Shown in pieces: positions 63,589 to 64,000 of a DNA stretch of 64,000 bases (the first letter of the stretch is position 1; every line of letters starts with the position of its first letter). The DNA is from Zasmidium citrigriseum (lineage: Eukaryota > Ascomycota > Dothideomycetes > Mycosphaerellales > Mycosphaerellaceae): assembly GCA_002786025.1 (NCBI GenBank), contig NHNW01000009.1, positions 440,376-504,375 on the forward strand, in the 5' to 3' direction. The position numbers and the translations under genes were made by a program. The notes below the pieces were generated by a model. The model saw nothing but the letters and a program-made list of their open reading frames with translations, ran no database searches and had not been told where the DNA came from.

Positions 63589-64000
63589 TCACGAGCGACG
63601 TCGATCCCTTCGTTCTTCCGCTGTGAGCTTCTTTGGTCGGTGCTCTCGTGGACACGGACGTGAAACAACTAACTGCATCTTTGCAAAAGCGCATGCTGGA
63701 CCGACTTGTTGAGGATCAACCGAGTCTCTTCTGTCGTCATCTTCTTGCGGCTGTTTGCCCGAATATTTGGTGTTGATGTCGAGTCGACTGCTCCCCCAGC
63801 AAGAAGTTGTTTCATCGGCCTTGGGCGAATCTGAATGAATCATCCTTCTCCTGCGCTTTCTCTCAGTGTTCCTCTCGAAGTCTGCTGGAGACTCCCCTGC
63901 GCGCTTCCTGGTGCCACGCATAAGTCGTTTCCTCGGAGGATTGATATTCTCGTCTTCTGGCTGCTCGCTCTCGTTCTGTTCATCTTGGGCCCCGTGGGTG
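63589..64000 (-). CDS. C-terminus of a charged, probably nuclear protein (partial at window edge)
   Basis: The reverse strand is open from the window edge (…EQNESEQPEDENINPPRKRLM) through RKRAGESPADFERNTERKRRRRM to a stop at 63589 after RPKKLTAEERRDRRRS. The strong Arg/Lys clusters and Asp/Glu-Gln segments suggest a disordered nuclear region. It continues beyond the window. It lies tail-to-tail with Tad1, 67 bases apart. An internal Met (63921) could be mistaken for a start. Family unknown; an unseen intron could change the last residues. Confidence 0.55.
   Translation of the reverse strand, partial: THGAQDEQNESEQPEDENINPPRKRLMRGTRKRAGESPADFERNTERKRRRRMIHSDSPKADETTSCWGSSRLDINTKYSGKQPQEDDDRRDSVDPQQVGPACAFAKMQLVVSRPCPREHRPKKLTAEERRDRRRS

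Overview
The window is nuclear DNA of a filamentous ascomycete (Pezizomycotina). Short introns (mostly 45-80 nt, GT...AG with CTAAC/CTGAC-like branch sites) interrupt many genes, gene spacing is compact, and the contents are typical of these fungi: a HET-domain gene, a Clr4/DIM-5 type H3K9 methyltransferase, a GH17 wall glucanase, a DOMON-cytochrome b561 protein and a large family of 'ELRNxxYE' proteins. A C-to-T mutated repeat relic suggests a lineage with repeat-induced point mutation (RIP). Dothideomycetes (Mycosphaerellales-like) is my best guess; this is inference, not proof.

Layout. 1-18 kb: a partial gene, a DUF3047-like protein, a GH17 glucanase, a coiled-coil protein, Puf6, a maltose/NodL-type acetyltransferase, a four-exon HET protein, Rrp1, a RIP-scarred relic, the chromodomain-SET methyltransferase and an 865-residue fungal protein whose C-terminus resembles a HicA-like fold. 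18-29 kb: Sft2 with unusually long introns, a long leader region, a bHLH transcription factor, and Cox19. 30-40 kb: a cluster of seven paralogous ELRNxxYE proteins plus one F-box protein, the most distinctive feature of the window. 40-49 kb: a DOMON-b561 redox protein, two unrelated 2-oxoglutarate/Fe(II) oxygenases transcribed divergently, and a glycosylated multi-span membrane protein whose stop codon lies 1 nt from its convergent neighbour. 50-56 kb: a decayed, repeat-rich accessory interval with two loci carrying in-frame stop codons, a 66-nt coding repeat and a ~64-nt non-coding tandem repeat. 56-64 kb: conserved housekeeping genes (SLS-type mitochondrial protein, seven-exon EF-1alpha, tRNA adenosine deaminase Tad1) with a ~146-bp degenerate repeat directly upstream of Tad1, and a partial gene at the right edge.

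Most genes are independent, as is normal in fungi. RNA/ribosome functions recur (Puf6, Rrp1, EF-1alpha, Tad1) but not in an operon-like way. Exon boundaries were derived by hand from splice consensus, frame continuity and family conservation. Long intergenic stretches at 18.1-20.2, 22.4-25.5, 27.0-28.7 and 48.9-50.6 kb hold no gene I can support.
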